In this document: piece by piece, positions 31,617-40,426 of the stretch
How the letters are laid out: each line of letters opens with the position of its first letter
Numbering within the stretch: position 1 is the first letter of the stretch
DNA from: Yersinia intermedia
Lineage (GTDB): Bacteria > Pseudomonadota > Gammaproteobacteria > Enterobacterales > Enterobacteriaceae
Reading direction: 5' to 3'
Length of the DNA stretch: 64,000 bases
NCBI RefSeq assembly: GCF_900635455.1
Contig: NZ_LR134116.1
Span: 3,410,001 to 3,474,000, forward strand
Notes under the pieces: model-generated
The model's database searches: none
Seen by the model: only the letters and a program-made list of their open reading frames with translations
What the model was told of the DNA's origin: nothing
Translations under genes and position numbers: made by a program

Positions 31617-32495
31617 CTACTTCATACTGCCCACAATGGTATCGACATTGTGTTTAAATGCTTCAGCATAAGTTGCTGCCGGGCCTCCGGCAGGTGATAA
31701 GGCTTCAGGATACAGTTCCCCCCCTGCTTTAGCACCACTGGCTGTGGCAATCTGTTTGACTAAACGTGGGTCGGTCTGATTTTCAATAAAATACGTTTTT
31801 ATTTTCTCTTGTTTGATCTGTTTAATCAGCGCGGCTACATCGCTGGCACTGGCTTCTGCTTCAGTTGAGAACCCGACTGGCGACAAGAAGCTAACCCCAT
31901 ACTCTTGGCTAAAATAGCCGAAAGCATCATGACTGGTCAGGACTTTACGCTTATCCAGCGGGATCGCAGCAAACTGCGCTTTTGCATAAGCATCCAGTTT
32001 TTCCAATTGCTGGATATATTCTCCACCACGTTTACGGAAATAATCCGCATCCTCGGGATCGGCAACAATCAATGCATTCATTACATTGTTGGCATATTTG
32101 ATACCATTCGCCATGCTGTTCCATGCATGCGGGTCCGTCACCATTTTGCCCTCTTCATCCATTTTACGCGTATCGACTCCCGTTGAGGCGACCACAACCT
32201 GCCCTTTATAGCCGGAAGCGCTAATCAGCCGCTCCAACCACCCTTCCAGCCCTAACCCACTGACAAACACCACATCAGCATTAGACAACTGTTTGCTGTT
32301 TTTCGGCATCGGTGCAAAACCATGTGGATCCCCATCCGGCCCAACCAATGTCACCACATTGACATGCTCGCCCCCCACCTGCTGGACGATATCGCCTAAA
32401 ATAGAAAAACTGGCAACAGCTTCAACAGTTTTTGCCATCGCCAATGGGCTTGACAGCAGGGCAGCTACCGCCAGGCTAATAGGTAAACGCTTCAT
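31617..32495 (-). CDS. metal ABC transporter substrate-binding protein (cluster A-I, Zn/Mn type)
   Basis: A 292-residue periplasmic protein with a signal peptide (residues 1-21, ending AMA). The probable metal ligands are His58 (GDPHGF), His123 (TDPHAW), His189 (TSHDAFGYF) and an acidic residue near 255-260. This is the TroA/ZnuA fold. The His/Asp-rich loop typical of ZnuA is absent, so the metal cannot be read directly, but the Zur-type operator at the operon head argues for zinc. It is the last of four genes on this strand, 28 bases after the permease. Confidence 0.92.
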   Translation of the reverse strand: MKRLPISLAVAALLSSPLAMAKTVEAVASFSILGDIVQQVGGEHVNVVTLVGPDGDPHGFAPMPKNSKQLSNADVVFVSGLGLEGWLERLISASGYKGQVVVASTGVDTRKMDEEGKMVTDPHAWNSMANGIKYANNVMNALIVADPEDADYFRKRGGEYIQQLEKLDAYAKAQFAAIPLDKRKVLTSHDAFGYFSQEYGVSFLSPVGFSTEAEASASDVAALIKQIKQEKIKTYFIENQTDPRLVKQIATASGAKAGGELYPEALSPAGGPAATYAEAFKHNVDTIVGSMK

Positions 32496-32523
32496 TTAAC
32501 TCTCCTTTAATGACAGATACTTC

Positions 32524-33381
32524 TTAACGGCGCGCGGTTGCAAAAACACCACCACGCGTTCCAAATAGAATAGAAATAAAGAAAATCAGGCTGGCGGTAA
32601 GAACAATGGCTGGCCCGGCAGGTAAGGAGGCGTAATAAGACCACAACAAGCCAACAAAACTGGCAACCATGCCGATAACCATGGCAATACCCAGGGTATG
32701 AGGGAGATTTTTGGCCCAAAAACGGGCACTGGTGGCCGGCAACATCATTAGCCCTACCGACATCAGGGTGCCAAGGATCTGAAACCCAGCAACCAGATTG
32801 ATAACCACCAGCGATAAAAACAGAGCGTGAACCACCATCAGCCAACGGCCCATACTGACCCGGAGAAAGACAGGATCGAACGATTCAATCACCAGTGCGC
32901 GATAAATCGCCGCTAAAGCCAACATCGACGCAGTCGTGATAACACCAACCATGGTCATGGCGCTGCTATCAATAGCTAAAATAGAACCAAATAACACATG
33001 GAGCAGATCCATACTTGAGCCACGCAGAGAGACCAACGTGACCCCCAAAGCCAGAGAACCAAGATAGAAACCGGCAAAGCTGGCATCTTCTTTTAATAGT
33101 GTTCGGCGACTGACCCAACCGGATAACATGGCGACAGCTAATCCGGCAATAAACCCACCAACCCCCATGGCAACTAATGACATACCCGAAATAAGGTAAC
33201 CGATAGCCGCTCCTGGTAATACCGCGTGAGACAGGGCATCCCCCACCAGGCTCATGCGCCGTAATAACAAGAAAACGCCCAAAGGGGCTGAACTGAGTGA
33301 CAAAGCCAGACAGGCGACCAATGCCCGTCGCATAAAGCCAAAATCCAAAAAAGGATCAGTAAGTAAATAAAGCAATGTCAT
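32524..33381 (-). CDS. metal ABC transporter permease (ABC-3 family)
   Basis: A 285-residue membrane protein with about 8-9 spans. PLGVFLLLRRMSLVGDALSHAVLPGAAIGYLI (about residues 33-64) is the ABC-3 family signature that meets the ATPase. The start at 33381 is chosen because its ATG overlaps the ATPase stop as ATGA; the frame is open further upstream but would run into the ATPase gene. It forms the inner-membrane channel of the Zur-controlled importer. Confidence 0.92.
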   Translation of the reverse strand: MTLLYLLTDPFLDFGFMRRALVACLALSLSSAPLGVFLLLRRMSLVGDALSHAVLPGAAIGYLISGMSLVAMGVGGFIAGLAVAMLSGWVSRRTLLKEDASFAGFYLGSLALGVTLVSLRGSSMDLLHVLFGSILAIDSSAMTMVGVITTASMLALAAIYRALVIESFDPVFLRVSMGRWLMVVHALFLSLVVINLVAGFQILGTLMSVGLMMLPATSARFWAKNLPHTLGIAMVIGMVASFVGLLWSYYASLPAGPAIVLTASLIFFISILFGTRGGVFATARR

Positions 33382-34115
33382 AGATTGATAACCCTTTGCT
33401 GTTCGGGTTGCGGAACCAGAGAAGAGAGTGCACAAGATGAGCTGTGGCAGTGATGCCATTGTGCCAAAACCTGTTCAGATTGCTGCCAGCAGTAGGCTTG
33501 AGGCGTCAACCACAAAGCGCGGGGGAAATGCTCAGCAACCATCGCCATGTCGTGTAAAACAGCAATAATTGTGCGCCCCTCATCATGTAACTGACGAATA
33601 ACGTCGAGCAGAAGTTGTACTGTTTGGCTATCAATGCCGGTAAAAGGCTCATCCAGTAAGATCAGTGGTGCCTGTTGAACCAAAAGACGGGCAAACAGCA
33701 CTCGTTGCAACTGCCCCCCAGAAAGCTCACCTACAGGTTGGTGCGCCATATCCTGCATACTGACCGTACTTAATGCCTGTTTGATTCGTTGTCGCGATTG
33801 ATAATTAATGCCACCCAGCAACCCACTTTGTGGCCAGCATCCCATCGCCACCACATCTTGCACGACGATGGGAAACTGCTTATCCAACTCAGCCTGCTGA
33901 GGGAGGTAAGCTATTTGAGGCCGAGTTTCTCCGCTAAAGGTTATTTTCCCCGCGACTGCGGGTTGTAAATCGGCCAATGTCTTGAGCAAAGTTGACTTAC
34001 CTGCCCCATTTGCGCCGATGATGGCGGTTAGAGAGCCCGCAGCAAAACAACCATCAATTGGCGGAGTAAGTGCTTGCCGATCATATCCGATCTCAATATT
34101 TCTCATATTTATCAT
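33378..34115 (-). CDS. metal ABC transporter ATP-binding protein
   Basis: A 245-residue ATPase. Walker A is GANGAGKST at residues 34-42, Q-loop in IAYLPQQAELDK near 76, signature LSGGQLQRVLFARLL near 131, Walker B LILLDEPFTGID near 151 and the switch His in VLHDMAMV near 185. The start at 34115 is supported by an ATGA overlap with the stop of the 48-residue upstream gene; a GTG/ATG further upstream would lie inside that gene. It is coupled to the permease by a second ATGA overlap. Confidence 0.92.
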   Translation of the reverse strand: MINMRNIEIGYDRQALTPPIDGCFAAGSLTAIIGANGAGKSTLLKTLADLQPAVAGKITFSGETRPQIAYLPQQAELDKQFPIVVQDVVAMGCWPQSGLLGGINYQSRQRIKQALSTVSMQDMAHQPVGELSGGQLQRVLFARLLVQQAPLILLDEPFTGIDSQTVQLLLDVIRQLHDEGRTIIAVLHDMAMVAEHFPRALWLTPQAYCWQQSEQVLAQWHHCHSSSCALSSLVPQPEQQRVINL

Positions 34116-34258
34116 GGCAATATATTCGCCCAATAAATAGCGCCCCACAGCAGCAAGCAAAGTAAGGCGACGCCAAAGATGCGCTGTAGTGAAGAGAGTG
34201 AAAACAATGTCCAATAAGAAAGAGGGTTTACCCGAGTAAAAAAAGCGTATTTATTCAT
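34112..34258 (-). CDS. 48-residue single-span membrane protein, first gene of the Zur-controlled operon
   Basis: An open frame from 34258 encodes MNKYAFFTRVNPLSYWTLFS, then LSSLQRIFG, a hydrophobic stretch VALLCLLLWGAIYW (residues 30-43) and ends ANILP. A cytoplasmic basic/aromatic N-terminus and one membrane span are predicted. Its TGA overlaps the ATPase ATG (ATGA), the same coupling seen between the next two genes, and its start is 24 bases after the Zur palindrome, so it is very likely translated. The ribosome site is weak. I do not recognise a family. It could assist the transporter, but no function is shown by sequence. Confidence 0.72.
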   Translation of the reverse strand: MNKYAFFTRVNPLSYWTLFSLSSLQRIFGVALLCLLLWGAIYWANILP

Positions 34259-34281
34259 GATAGAACAGATCGCGTGTGTTT

Positions 34282-34296
34282 TGTTATATTATAACA
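34282..34296. promoter_or_regulatory. Zur-type operator of the metal transporter operon
   Basis: TGTTATATTATAACA is a palindrome except at its central base and agrees with the Zur consensus core. A TATAAT sequence is embedded in it on the minus strand, so repressor binding would cover the promoter -10 region. It lies 24 bases before the 48-residue gene. Confidence 0.88.
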
Positions 34297-34873
34297 TCAC
34301 ATAAAATGAGTAAGTTCAAGAAAACATCAATAATTGGCGGGTTTAAAAAGTAACAAGCTTTAACGCTATAGCCAGGCCTTCCCCGGTGAACGGAAGCAAA
34401 CCTGCCGCTGGTGACAAAACAGGCAATATAAACATGCTTAGTAACAGTAAATTAAACTATTTTTACTGTTACCTTACTGGTGCGGTCAGACATGGTTTTG
34501 GTATTCTAACCTTTACATTGTTCGATAACGCTCGCAAAATGATAAATTAAACAATCGAAAACGCGCAATGTCGCCCCCTTCTCTTGACCAAACCCGCTGA
34601 GCATTCTAGGTTAATAAGGAGTGGTTGAATTAATCGAGAGTAATAACTCTAAATATGAAAAACCCTATTTAGGTGGCGTTATTTTATTGGAAGAGGCTGT
34701 TATTGCGAGAAAGTGCACTAAATAACATCACAACACGTAACTGACAGTATTAGTTGCAAAATCGCCTTAAACTTGATTTTTTTGATTCAAATCATGCTCG
34801 TAGTTGTTGAAAAACAAATGCCAACGCACTTTTTGTTACAATAACCATGCAGGAATGAATTAATCTTACCACC
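34297..34873. other. gene-free interval between the Zur operon and the unrecognised 122-residue gene
   Basis: About 580 bases without a supported coding frame on either strand. The right end should contain the promoter of the gene at 34874. No repeat or RNA family was recognised. Confidence 0.4.
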
Positions 34874-35242
34874 ATGAGCGGACAATTAATGAACAATGAA
34901 ATAGCTGGGGACTTCACCTCAGGGTGTTACGCGATTTCATTACTCAAGAGTGTTATCAGTAATAATATCGGTGAAATTGAAGGAAGTTTAGTTTCCGGTT
35001 TAATGTATTATTCAGAAAATGCCAGGTACACGGAGGGTTCATTAGAAATTCTTGATATTTCTCACTTAGAAGAGAACTATTATTCAATGACTTACTGTTA
35101 TCAATGGCATATCTTTAACCCCTGTTTAGATATCAATACTGAAGAATCCTTAACAGGTGCTGTAACATTTATTGTACATCCAGAAAAAATCACTTTTGAT
35201 ATAATTAACAATGATAGGCCTTCAACCGCCGATGAATTGTAA
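34874..35242 (+). CDS. hypothetical protein, 122 residues
   Basis: I do not recognise this protein. It starts MSGQLMNNEIAGDFTSGCYA; an internal ATG (34889, MNNEIAGDF) is an equally good start. It is acidic (clusters such as SLEILDISHLEENYYSM near residues 53-69), has two Cys in YCYQWHIFNPCLD near residues 72-84, and has no signal peptide or membrane span. It lies about 160 bases upstream of tomB on the same strand but with its own interval. Codon use looks like the neighbours, so it is probably a real gene. It is not present at this place in E. coli. Confidence 0.65.
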   Translation: MSGQLMNNEIAGDFTSGCYAISLLKSVISNNIGEIEGSLVSGLMYYSENARYTEGSLEILDISHLEENYYSMTYCYQWHIFNPCLDINTEESLTGAVTFIVHPEKITFDIINNDRPSTADEL

Positions 35243-35400
35243 GATTAAGTAATAAAGTTGCGCGGTGAGCGAAGAAATGATTTATATTCATATCAAGACA
35301 AGTTTATTTGCGTTAACGATAAACTTATACAATTATATGATTATCTATCTACTCACATTGTGTTATCAACACCGAATTAAGACTTTACGGAGGGGATGAT

Positions 35401-35769
35401 ATGGATGAGTACTCGCCTAAACGGCATGACATTGCCCAGTTGAAGTTTCTATGTGAGAGCCTGTATGATGAAGGCATTGCTACCCTTGGTGACAGCCATC
35501 ATGGCTGGGTAAATGACCCAACATCTGCCGTAAATCTGCAACTCAATGATTTGATCGAGCATATAGCTTCATTTGTGATGAGTTTTAAAATAAAATACCC
35601 GGATGACGGCGACCTTTCAGAGTTAGTGGAAGAATATTTAGACGATACATATACTCTGTTTAGTAGTTACGGAATCAATGATCCTGAATTGAGGCGCTGG
35701 CAAAAAACCAAAGAGCGCTTATTCAGACTTTTCTCAGGGGAATACACCTGTACCCTGATGAAAACTTAA
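35401..35769 (+). CDS. tomB: TomB/YbaJ, partner of Hha/YmoA
   Basis: A 122-residue acidic protein matching YbaJ/Tom[31 protein letters not shown] at the start, [24 protein letters not shown] near residues 35-58 and [22 protein letters not shown] near 70-91. TomB counteracts Hha in E. coli and has been described as the antitoxin of a Hha-TomB pair. It lies 47 bases before ymoA in the usual order. Confidence 0.95.
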   Translation: MDEYSPKRHDIAQLKFLCESLYDEGIATLGDSHHGWVNDPTSAVNLQLNDLIEHIASFVMSFKIKYPDDGDLSELVEEYLDDTYTLFSSYGINDPELRRWQKTKERLFRLFSGEYTCTLMKT

Positions 35770-35816
35770 GGGATAGCTACCCTATATTAATTTGTATATC
35801 GAGAAGAAAAATTACC

Positions 35817-36020
35817 ATGACAAAAACTGACTACCTGATGCGTTTAAGAAAATGTACGACTATTGATACATTAGAACGTGTAATTGAAAAGAATAAGTAC
35901 GAGCTTTCCGATGATGAGCTGGAATTGTTTTACTCAGCAGCAGACCATCGCCTGGCTGAACTCACAATGAATAAGCTTTACGATAAAATTCCTCCTACGG
36001 TTTGGCAACATGTGAAATAG
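35817..36020 (+). CDS. ymoA: YmoA (Hha-family H-NS partner)
   Basis: A 67-residue protein, [20 protein letters not shown] at the start, ending [10 protein letters not shown], that reads as the Yersinia YmoA sequence. Hha/YmoA proteins bind H-NS and help silence horizontally acquired and virulence genes; in pathogenic Yersinia YmoA represses the type III secretion regulon at low temperature and is degraded by Lon and ClpP, both encoded further along this window. It follows tomB. Confidence 0.97.
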   Translation: MTKTDYLMRLRKCTTIDTLERVIEKNKYELSDDELELFYSAADHRLAELTMNKLYDKIPPTVWQHVK

Positions 36021-36507
36021 TCCGCTTAACGCTGGTTAAGACACACAACGTTGAGCCGATAAACGTTATCGGCTTCAATGAACCAGGTGATTTGATCGTG
36101 TTTTAATTTGAGATAAATGCGTTGATAGGCCCACGGTATTGAAGGTTAACTTGAATCCCGCGATTTTGCATGCGGGTACTTAGGTAAAATCCGGTGAGTT
36201 ATCAGACTAATGGAAGGGTATTTAAGTGAAATGCTTCGTCGATCTAATTTATTAAAACTCACCCTTATTGCTAATAATTGCACGATATTATTAGTCACTT
36301 GCTAGATCTCAAATGTAAATAGAAAGCCAACCCAATAAATAAAATAAGAAAATTCTTATCTTACCCTTCGCTAGTTCATTTGTATGACAATTACAACTAA
36401 GTAGTATAAGAAACTTAAGGTAGGGAGCCATCAACAAAAGCCGGCACTTTAGGTAAGCAAATAAAAGAAATAAACAGGAGAAAAAAGATAACGTCAGGAG
36501 CAGAAAT
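36021..36507. other. ymoA-ffs interval
   Basis: About 490 bases with no gene. A hairpin at 36052-36079 (arms TTGAGCCGATAA and TTATCGGCTTCAA) may end the tomB-ymoA transcript but lacks a T-run. The right end carries the 3' flank of ffs, with a T-rich stretch on the minus strand (CTTTTTTCTCC near 36478-36488) that may serve in termination. Confidence 0.45.
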
Positions 36508-36621
36508 GGTGGAGGCCCTGCCAGCTACATCCCGGCACACACCTCGCCTGCTACGGCTGCTTCCTTCCGGATCTGACCGAGTTCACAAGTTAGTGTTGCG
36601 AGAGAACCAACAGGACCTCCA
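36508..36621 (-). ncRNA. ffs: 4.5S RNA of the signal recognition particle
   Basis: On the minus strand, GGAGGTCCTGTTGGTTCTC at one end pairs with GCTGGCAGGGCCTCC at the other, and the apical domain has GATCCGGAAGGAAGCAGC, which contains the GGAA tetraloop and asymmetric loop bound by Ffh. Size (about 114 nt) and position between hha and ybaZ match enterobacteria. It works with Ffh/FtsY in cotranslational membrane targeting. The exact ends are estimated. Confidence 0.96.
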
Positions 36622-36864
36622 TTGACGTTAACGGCCCCTTGTACTCTGGAGCGGTGGGCATTATCGACCATGGCCCACCAAATAGCAAGACAACACGCGC
36701 TAACCGCTGGTTTCTTGCCCACTCGCCCTCAGGTTAGGGCTAAATCTATTTTCTGCTGGCACAAAAAGCATTGATGATGTTATTTATTCATCTCATTCTA
36801 TTTATTCACCCTATTTTTCTATAGCGTCGCACTATCCGCCCATGCAGATAAAAAAGAGAATGCT

Positions 36865-37254
36865 GTGACATCATCAAAAATAGACAACCAAAGCCAGCAT
36901 GAGCCTGAAGTATCAGATTCGCCCACTGAACCGAGTAACCCAACGTTCATCGACAGCTTTCGCCAACGGGTATTCCATGTGGTTGCCGCTATCCCTTATG
37001 GGCAGGTGACCACTTATGGCGACATCGCTCGGTTGATTGGTTCCCCCAGAGCCGCACGCCAAGTCGGTGGGGTGCTCAAGCGCTTACCGGAAGGTTCTGC
37101 CTTACCCTGGTATAGGGTGATTAATCGCCATGGCGAAATATCATTAATTGGTGATGATTATCTCAGACAAAAAAAGGCACTACTTGCTGAAGGTATTGAT
37201 ATTGATGGTTCGGGCCGGATTGATTTACAACGATATCGCTGGCAATACCGCTAA
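36865..37254 (+). CDS. ybaZ: alkyltransferase-like protein YbaZ (Atl1)
   Basis: A 129-residue protein with the DNA-binding fold of O6-alkylguanine alkyltransferases: VVAAIPYGQVTTYGDIARLIG (about residues 39-59) is the recognition helix region with the Tyr/Arg that flip the base, and the active-site PCHRV is replaced by PWYRV near residue 96. It therefore binds alkylated guanine but cannot remove the group, and instead marks it for nucleotide excision repair. The GTG start follows an AGAGAA; the first 25 residues are a low-complexity polar tail. Confidence 0.94.
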   Translation: MTSSKIDNQSQHEPEVSDSPTEPSNPTFIDSFRQRVFHVVAAIPYGQVTTYGDIARLIGSPRAARQVGGVLKRLPEGSALPWYRVINRHGEISLIGDDYLRQKKALLAEGIDIDGSGRIDLQRYRWQYR

Positions 37255-37255
37255 T

Positions 37256-37289
37256 GAAAACGCCACAGAATAATGGCTATCCTGTGGCG
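37256..37289 (-). terminator. ybaY terminator (convergent with ybaZ)
   Basis: Stem CGCCACAG with CTGTGGCG around a 13-base loop, followed on the minus strand by TTTTCATT. It lies between the convergent ybaZ and ybaY genes and may act on both. Confidence 0.7.
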
Positions 37290-37344
37290 CTATTGCCAAA
37301 TTAATGGGCAATGACTGATCAACCAACTCATGGTCGGTTAAACA

Positions 37345-37899
37345 TTACTGTATGGTTGCAGAACCCGTTATGGCAGGCGCGCCCTGTATTGTCGCAGGCC
37401 CCCCTGGGGTTGTTTCTATAGCAACAGAGGTTGCTGGAACCAGCAGCAGATTAGCCTGAGTCCCCGCACCACGGTTAATCACTTCCGCAATAGTATCGGT
37501 GATAAACAGTAACTGACCATTACGCGTGATCGCTGCACTTACAATAATACGTGCGTTTGGCTGAATGTCGGCTGGGTTAAACGGCAAAGCAAAAGTAAAC
37601 GGTGCCTGTTTACCCTCAGTACGAATCGCCTTCTGGGCAATAACCCGTGATGGGGCATCAGCCAGTGAGGCATCCGACAGCGTAACCGTGACTACCGCAT
37701 CCGGTGGTAAGGCAATGCGCTCGCGGATATTCACTGTCCCCTGTACAGCAGGCTGTGCAATGGGGGCGGCGGCAGCCGTAACACCTGCTGGCGCGGGAAC
37801 TGGAACATCAGCACCTTTATGAGCACACCCGGCCAAACTCACCACTAATGCTGCCCCACCCGCGATCTGCCAGAATTTTATTGATTGCCAAGGTTTCAT
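37345..37899 (-). CDS. ybaY: YbaY outer-membrane lipoprotein
   Basis: A 184-residue lipoprotein with the lipobox LAGC near residue 25 (VSLAGCAHKG). A Pro/Ala-rich linker follows, then the YbaY/YscW-like beta domain: VNIRERIALPPDAVVTVTLSDASLADAP near residues 56-83 and PFTFALPFNPADIQPNARIIVSA near 99-121. The start at 37899 is preferred because AAGGAG lies 9 bases before it, whereas the GTG nine bases upstream is too close. The C-terminus ends in a repetitive Ala/Thr/Gly tail. Function is not defined. Confidence 0.9.
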   Translation of the reverse strand: MKPWQSIKFWQIAGGAALVVSLAGCAHKGADVPVPAPAGVTAAAAPIAQPAVQGTVNIRERIALPPDAVVTVTLSDASLADAPSRVIAQKAIRTEGKQAPFTFALPFNPADIQPNARIIVSAAITRNGQLLFITDTIAEVINRGAGTQANLLLVPATSVAIETTPGGPATIQGAPAITGSATIQ

Positions 37900-38157
37900 A
37901 GGTCGCACTCCTTCTTATTATTAAGATGCGGGCTATCTACCAAAAAGCCCGCGTTTAATAAGTGGCTTCAACCACCTAGCAAGACAATTATAGCACAATA
38001 TTCTACTCCCCGCCGGTTTTTACCCAATAGAGGCATTTATCAGACTATTCCTTATCTGCTAATCCCTCAATTGAACAGCGCTTTCACAGCAATATATTGA
38101 CGACCACCCAACTGATTCAGCACACTGTGTATGAACTCAAACATCAGGGGCCACAAC

Positions 38158-39018
38158 ATGAGTCAAGCATTAAAAAAACTACTCGATCTGCTCTTCCTTG
38201 AGAAAATTGAAGAAGGGATCTTTCGTGGCCAAAGTGAGGATCTGGGCTTGCGCCAGGTATTTGGTGGTCAGGTAGTGGGTCAGGCTATCTATGCAGCAAA
38301 ACAAACCGTACTGGCGGAGCGGGCAGTACATTCATTCCACAGCTACTTTTTGCGGCCAGGGGACAGCAGCAAGCCCATTATCTACGACGTAGAAACGCTA
38401 CGCGATGGTAACAGCTTCAGCGCCCGCCGGGTCAGTGCGATTCAGAATGGTAAACCCATCTTCTATATGACGGCGTCGTTCCAGAGCCCAGAGGAGGGAT
38501 TTGAGCACCAAAATACCATGCCAGACGCCCCCCCACCGGAAGGATTAATGTCCGAAACAGACATTGCTCGCCAATTCGCACATATGATCCCCGAAAAAGT
38601 ACGGGAAAAGTTTATCGGCCATCAACCAATTGAAATGCGCCCGGTGAAATTCCACAACCCATTACAAGGCTCGGTAGAAGAACCCAATCGCTATGTCTGG
38701 TTCCGCGCCAACGGCACAATGCCAGATGACCTGCAGGTTCATCAGTATTTACTGGGTTATGCCTCTGATTTTAATTTCCTGCCAACGGCCTTGCAGCCAC
38801 ATGGGATTGGTTTCCTTGAGCCAGGAGTGCAGATTGCCACGATAGATCATTCTATGTGGTTCCATCGGCCATTCCGCCTGGACGATTGGCTGCTGTATGC
38901 AGTAGAAAGTACTTCCGCTTCCGGCGCGCGCGGCTTTGTCCGTGGTCAGATCTACGACCGGGAAGGGATATTAGTGGCTTCTACCGTGCAGGAAGGTGTG
39001 ATTCGTATGCATCGATAG
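38158..39018 (+). CDS. tesB: acyl-CoA thioesterase II
   Basis: A 286-residue double hot-dog enzyme that hydrolyses medium- and long-chain acyl-CoA. It starts [20 protein letters not shown]; the N-terminal hot dog includes [14 protein letters not shown] near 36-49 and [12 protein letters not shown] near 60-71; the C-terminal half has [18 protein letters not shown] near 198-215 (catalytic Asp) and [16 protein letters not shown] near 231-246, with Thr/Gln partners further on (VQEGVIR). The start at 38158 follows CAGGGG. Length agrees with E. coli. Confidence 0.96.
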   Translation: MSQALKKLLDLLFLEKIEEGIFRGQSEDLGLRQVFGGQVVGQAIYAAKQTVLAERAVHSFHSYFLRPGDSSKPIIYDVETLRDGNSFSARRVSAIQNGKPIFYMTASFQSPEEGFEHQNTMPDAPPPEGLMSETDIARQFAHMIPEKVREKFIGHQPIEMRPVKFHNPLQGSVEEPNRYVWFRANGTMPDDLQVHQYLLGYASDFNFLPTALQPHGIGFLEPGVQIATIDHSMWFHRPFRLDDWLLYAVESTSASGARGFVRGQIYDREGILVASTVQEGVIRMHR

Positions 39019-39036
39019 CCGTTCTCAAAATAGAAC

Positions 39037-39059
39037 AGGGGCGATGTTATATCGCCCCT
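39037..39059 (+). terminator. tesB terminator, possibly bidirectional
   Basis: A 9-bp stem AGGGGCGAT with ATCGCCCCT, 5-base loop, followed by ATTGTTATCATTATTATTTT on the plus strand. It separates the convergent tesB and amtB genes. Confidence 0.6.
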
Positions 39060-39097
39060 ATTGTTATCATCATTATTATTTTACTGCTATTTCTAGC

Positions 39098-40390
39098 TTA
39101 CTGGTTGTATGCATTTTCACCGTGGCTATTAACATCCAGACCTTCACGTTCTTGCTCTTCGGGTACCCGCAGACCAACCAACAGGTCAGCAATTTTAAAG
39201 GCAACGAAGGCAACAACCCCAGACCAGACTAAACACACACCTACACTGAACAGCTGAACCCCCACCTGATGGCCCATAGTGACGCCAGCAGCGTAACCTG
39301 TACCACCCAGTGACGCAGAGGTAAAGACACCCGTCAGGATACAACCGATAATCCCACACACGCCATGTACACCGAATACGTCACAGGTATCGTCCACCCG
39401 CAGCCATTTCTTCAGCAGGACTACCCCCCACAGACCGGCAACACCACCTATTAGACCAATAATCAATGCACCACCAACACCGACTGTACCTGCCGCTGGC
39501 GTAATCGCAACCAAACCTGCGATACAACCAGAACACGCACCCAGCAATGAAGGCTTGCCACGTAAAACCCACTCGGCAAATACCCAAGACAAGATAGCAC
39601 CCGCAGTTGCGACTACTGTGTTCAAGAAGGCTAGTGCAGCTATTTCGTTAGCGGCGCTGGCTGAGCCGGCATTGAAGCCAAACCAACCGATATACAGAAT
39701 CGCAGTACCGGTAAATACCATAGGTAAGTTATGAGGCTTGAACGCTTCTTTACCAAATCCAGCGCGTTTACCCAGTAAGTAAGCACCCACCAAACCAGCA
39801 ATCGCGGCGTTGATATGCACAACGGTACCACCGGCGAAGTCTAGCGCGCCATCCATTGCCAGGAAGCCACCACCCCACACCATATGTGCCATTGGCAGGT
39901 ATGAGAAGGTGAACCACAGGACGGCGAAAATTAATACCGCAGAGAAACGAATACGTTCGGCGAATGATCCCACCACCAGTGCAACCGTGATACAGGCAAA
40001 TGAAGCCTGAAACACCACATGGATATATTGATAGAAGGTGCCGCTCAGGCTGGTCAAACCAATACCTTTTAGCATCGCCATATCGAAACTACCGAAGAAC
40101 GCATTACCGGTGCCAAAAGCCAGGCTATAACCGTAGAGTACCCACAGCACACAGATCAGAGCAAAGCTCACCATAACCTGAGTCATCATCGATAATACGT
40201 TTTTGGAACGCAGCAGGCCGCCGTAGAACAGGGCAATACCGGGAACAGTCATAAACAGCACCAGAGCGGTGCAAATCATCATAAAGGCATTATCAGCTTT
40301 GTCAGCTACAGCCGGCGCTGCGGCCATTGCCAAAGAAGGCAGCATCGCTACCGAACTCAGGCCCAACACGGATAAAAGTTTTTTCATCAT
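39098..40390 (-). CDS. amtB: ammonium channel AmtB
   Basis: A protein of about 430 residues with a signal peptide (MMKKLLSVLGLSSVAMLPSLAMA) and 11 membrane spans. The mature protein opens APAVADKADNAFMM. The twin pore histidines are in GGTVVHINAAIAG and FGVHGVCGIIG, and GIALFYGGLLRSKNVLS is the family signature. The C-terminal cytoplasmic tail (GLRVPEEQEREGLDVNSHG) is the GlnK-docking region. Two adjacent ATG codons (40390, 40387) could serve as start. It follows glnK closely in the conserved glnK-amtB operon. Confidence 0.96.
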   Translation of the reverse strand: MMKKLLSVLGLSSVAMLPSLAMAAAPAVADKADNAFMMICTALVLFMTVPGIALFYGGLLRSKNVLSMMTQVMVSFALICVLWVLYGYSLAFGTGNAFFGSFDMAMLKGIGLTSLSGTFYQYIHVVFQASFACITVALVVGSFAERIRFSAVLIFAVLWFTFSYLPMAHMVWGGGFLAMDGALDFAGGTVVHINAAIAGLVGAYLLGKRAGFGKEAFKPHNLPMVFTGTAILYIGWFGFNAGSASAANEIAALAFLNTVVATAGAILSWVFAEWVLRGKPSLLGACSGCIAGLVAITPAAGTVGVGGALIIGLIGGVAGLWGVVLLKKWLRVDDTCDVFGVHGVCGIIGCILTGVFTSASLGGTGYAAGVTMGHQVGVQLFSVGVCLVWSGVVAFVAFKIADLLVGLRVPEEQEREGLDVNSHGENAYNQ

Positions 40391-40426
40391 CAACCCATCC
40401 CTATTCACTAAATTTGAGCCTGCAAA

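Noticed and set aside
36525..36722. 65-residue open frame on the minus strand
   Set aside because: It lies across the 4.5S RNA gene, and its apparent coding sequence is explained by the conserved RNA.
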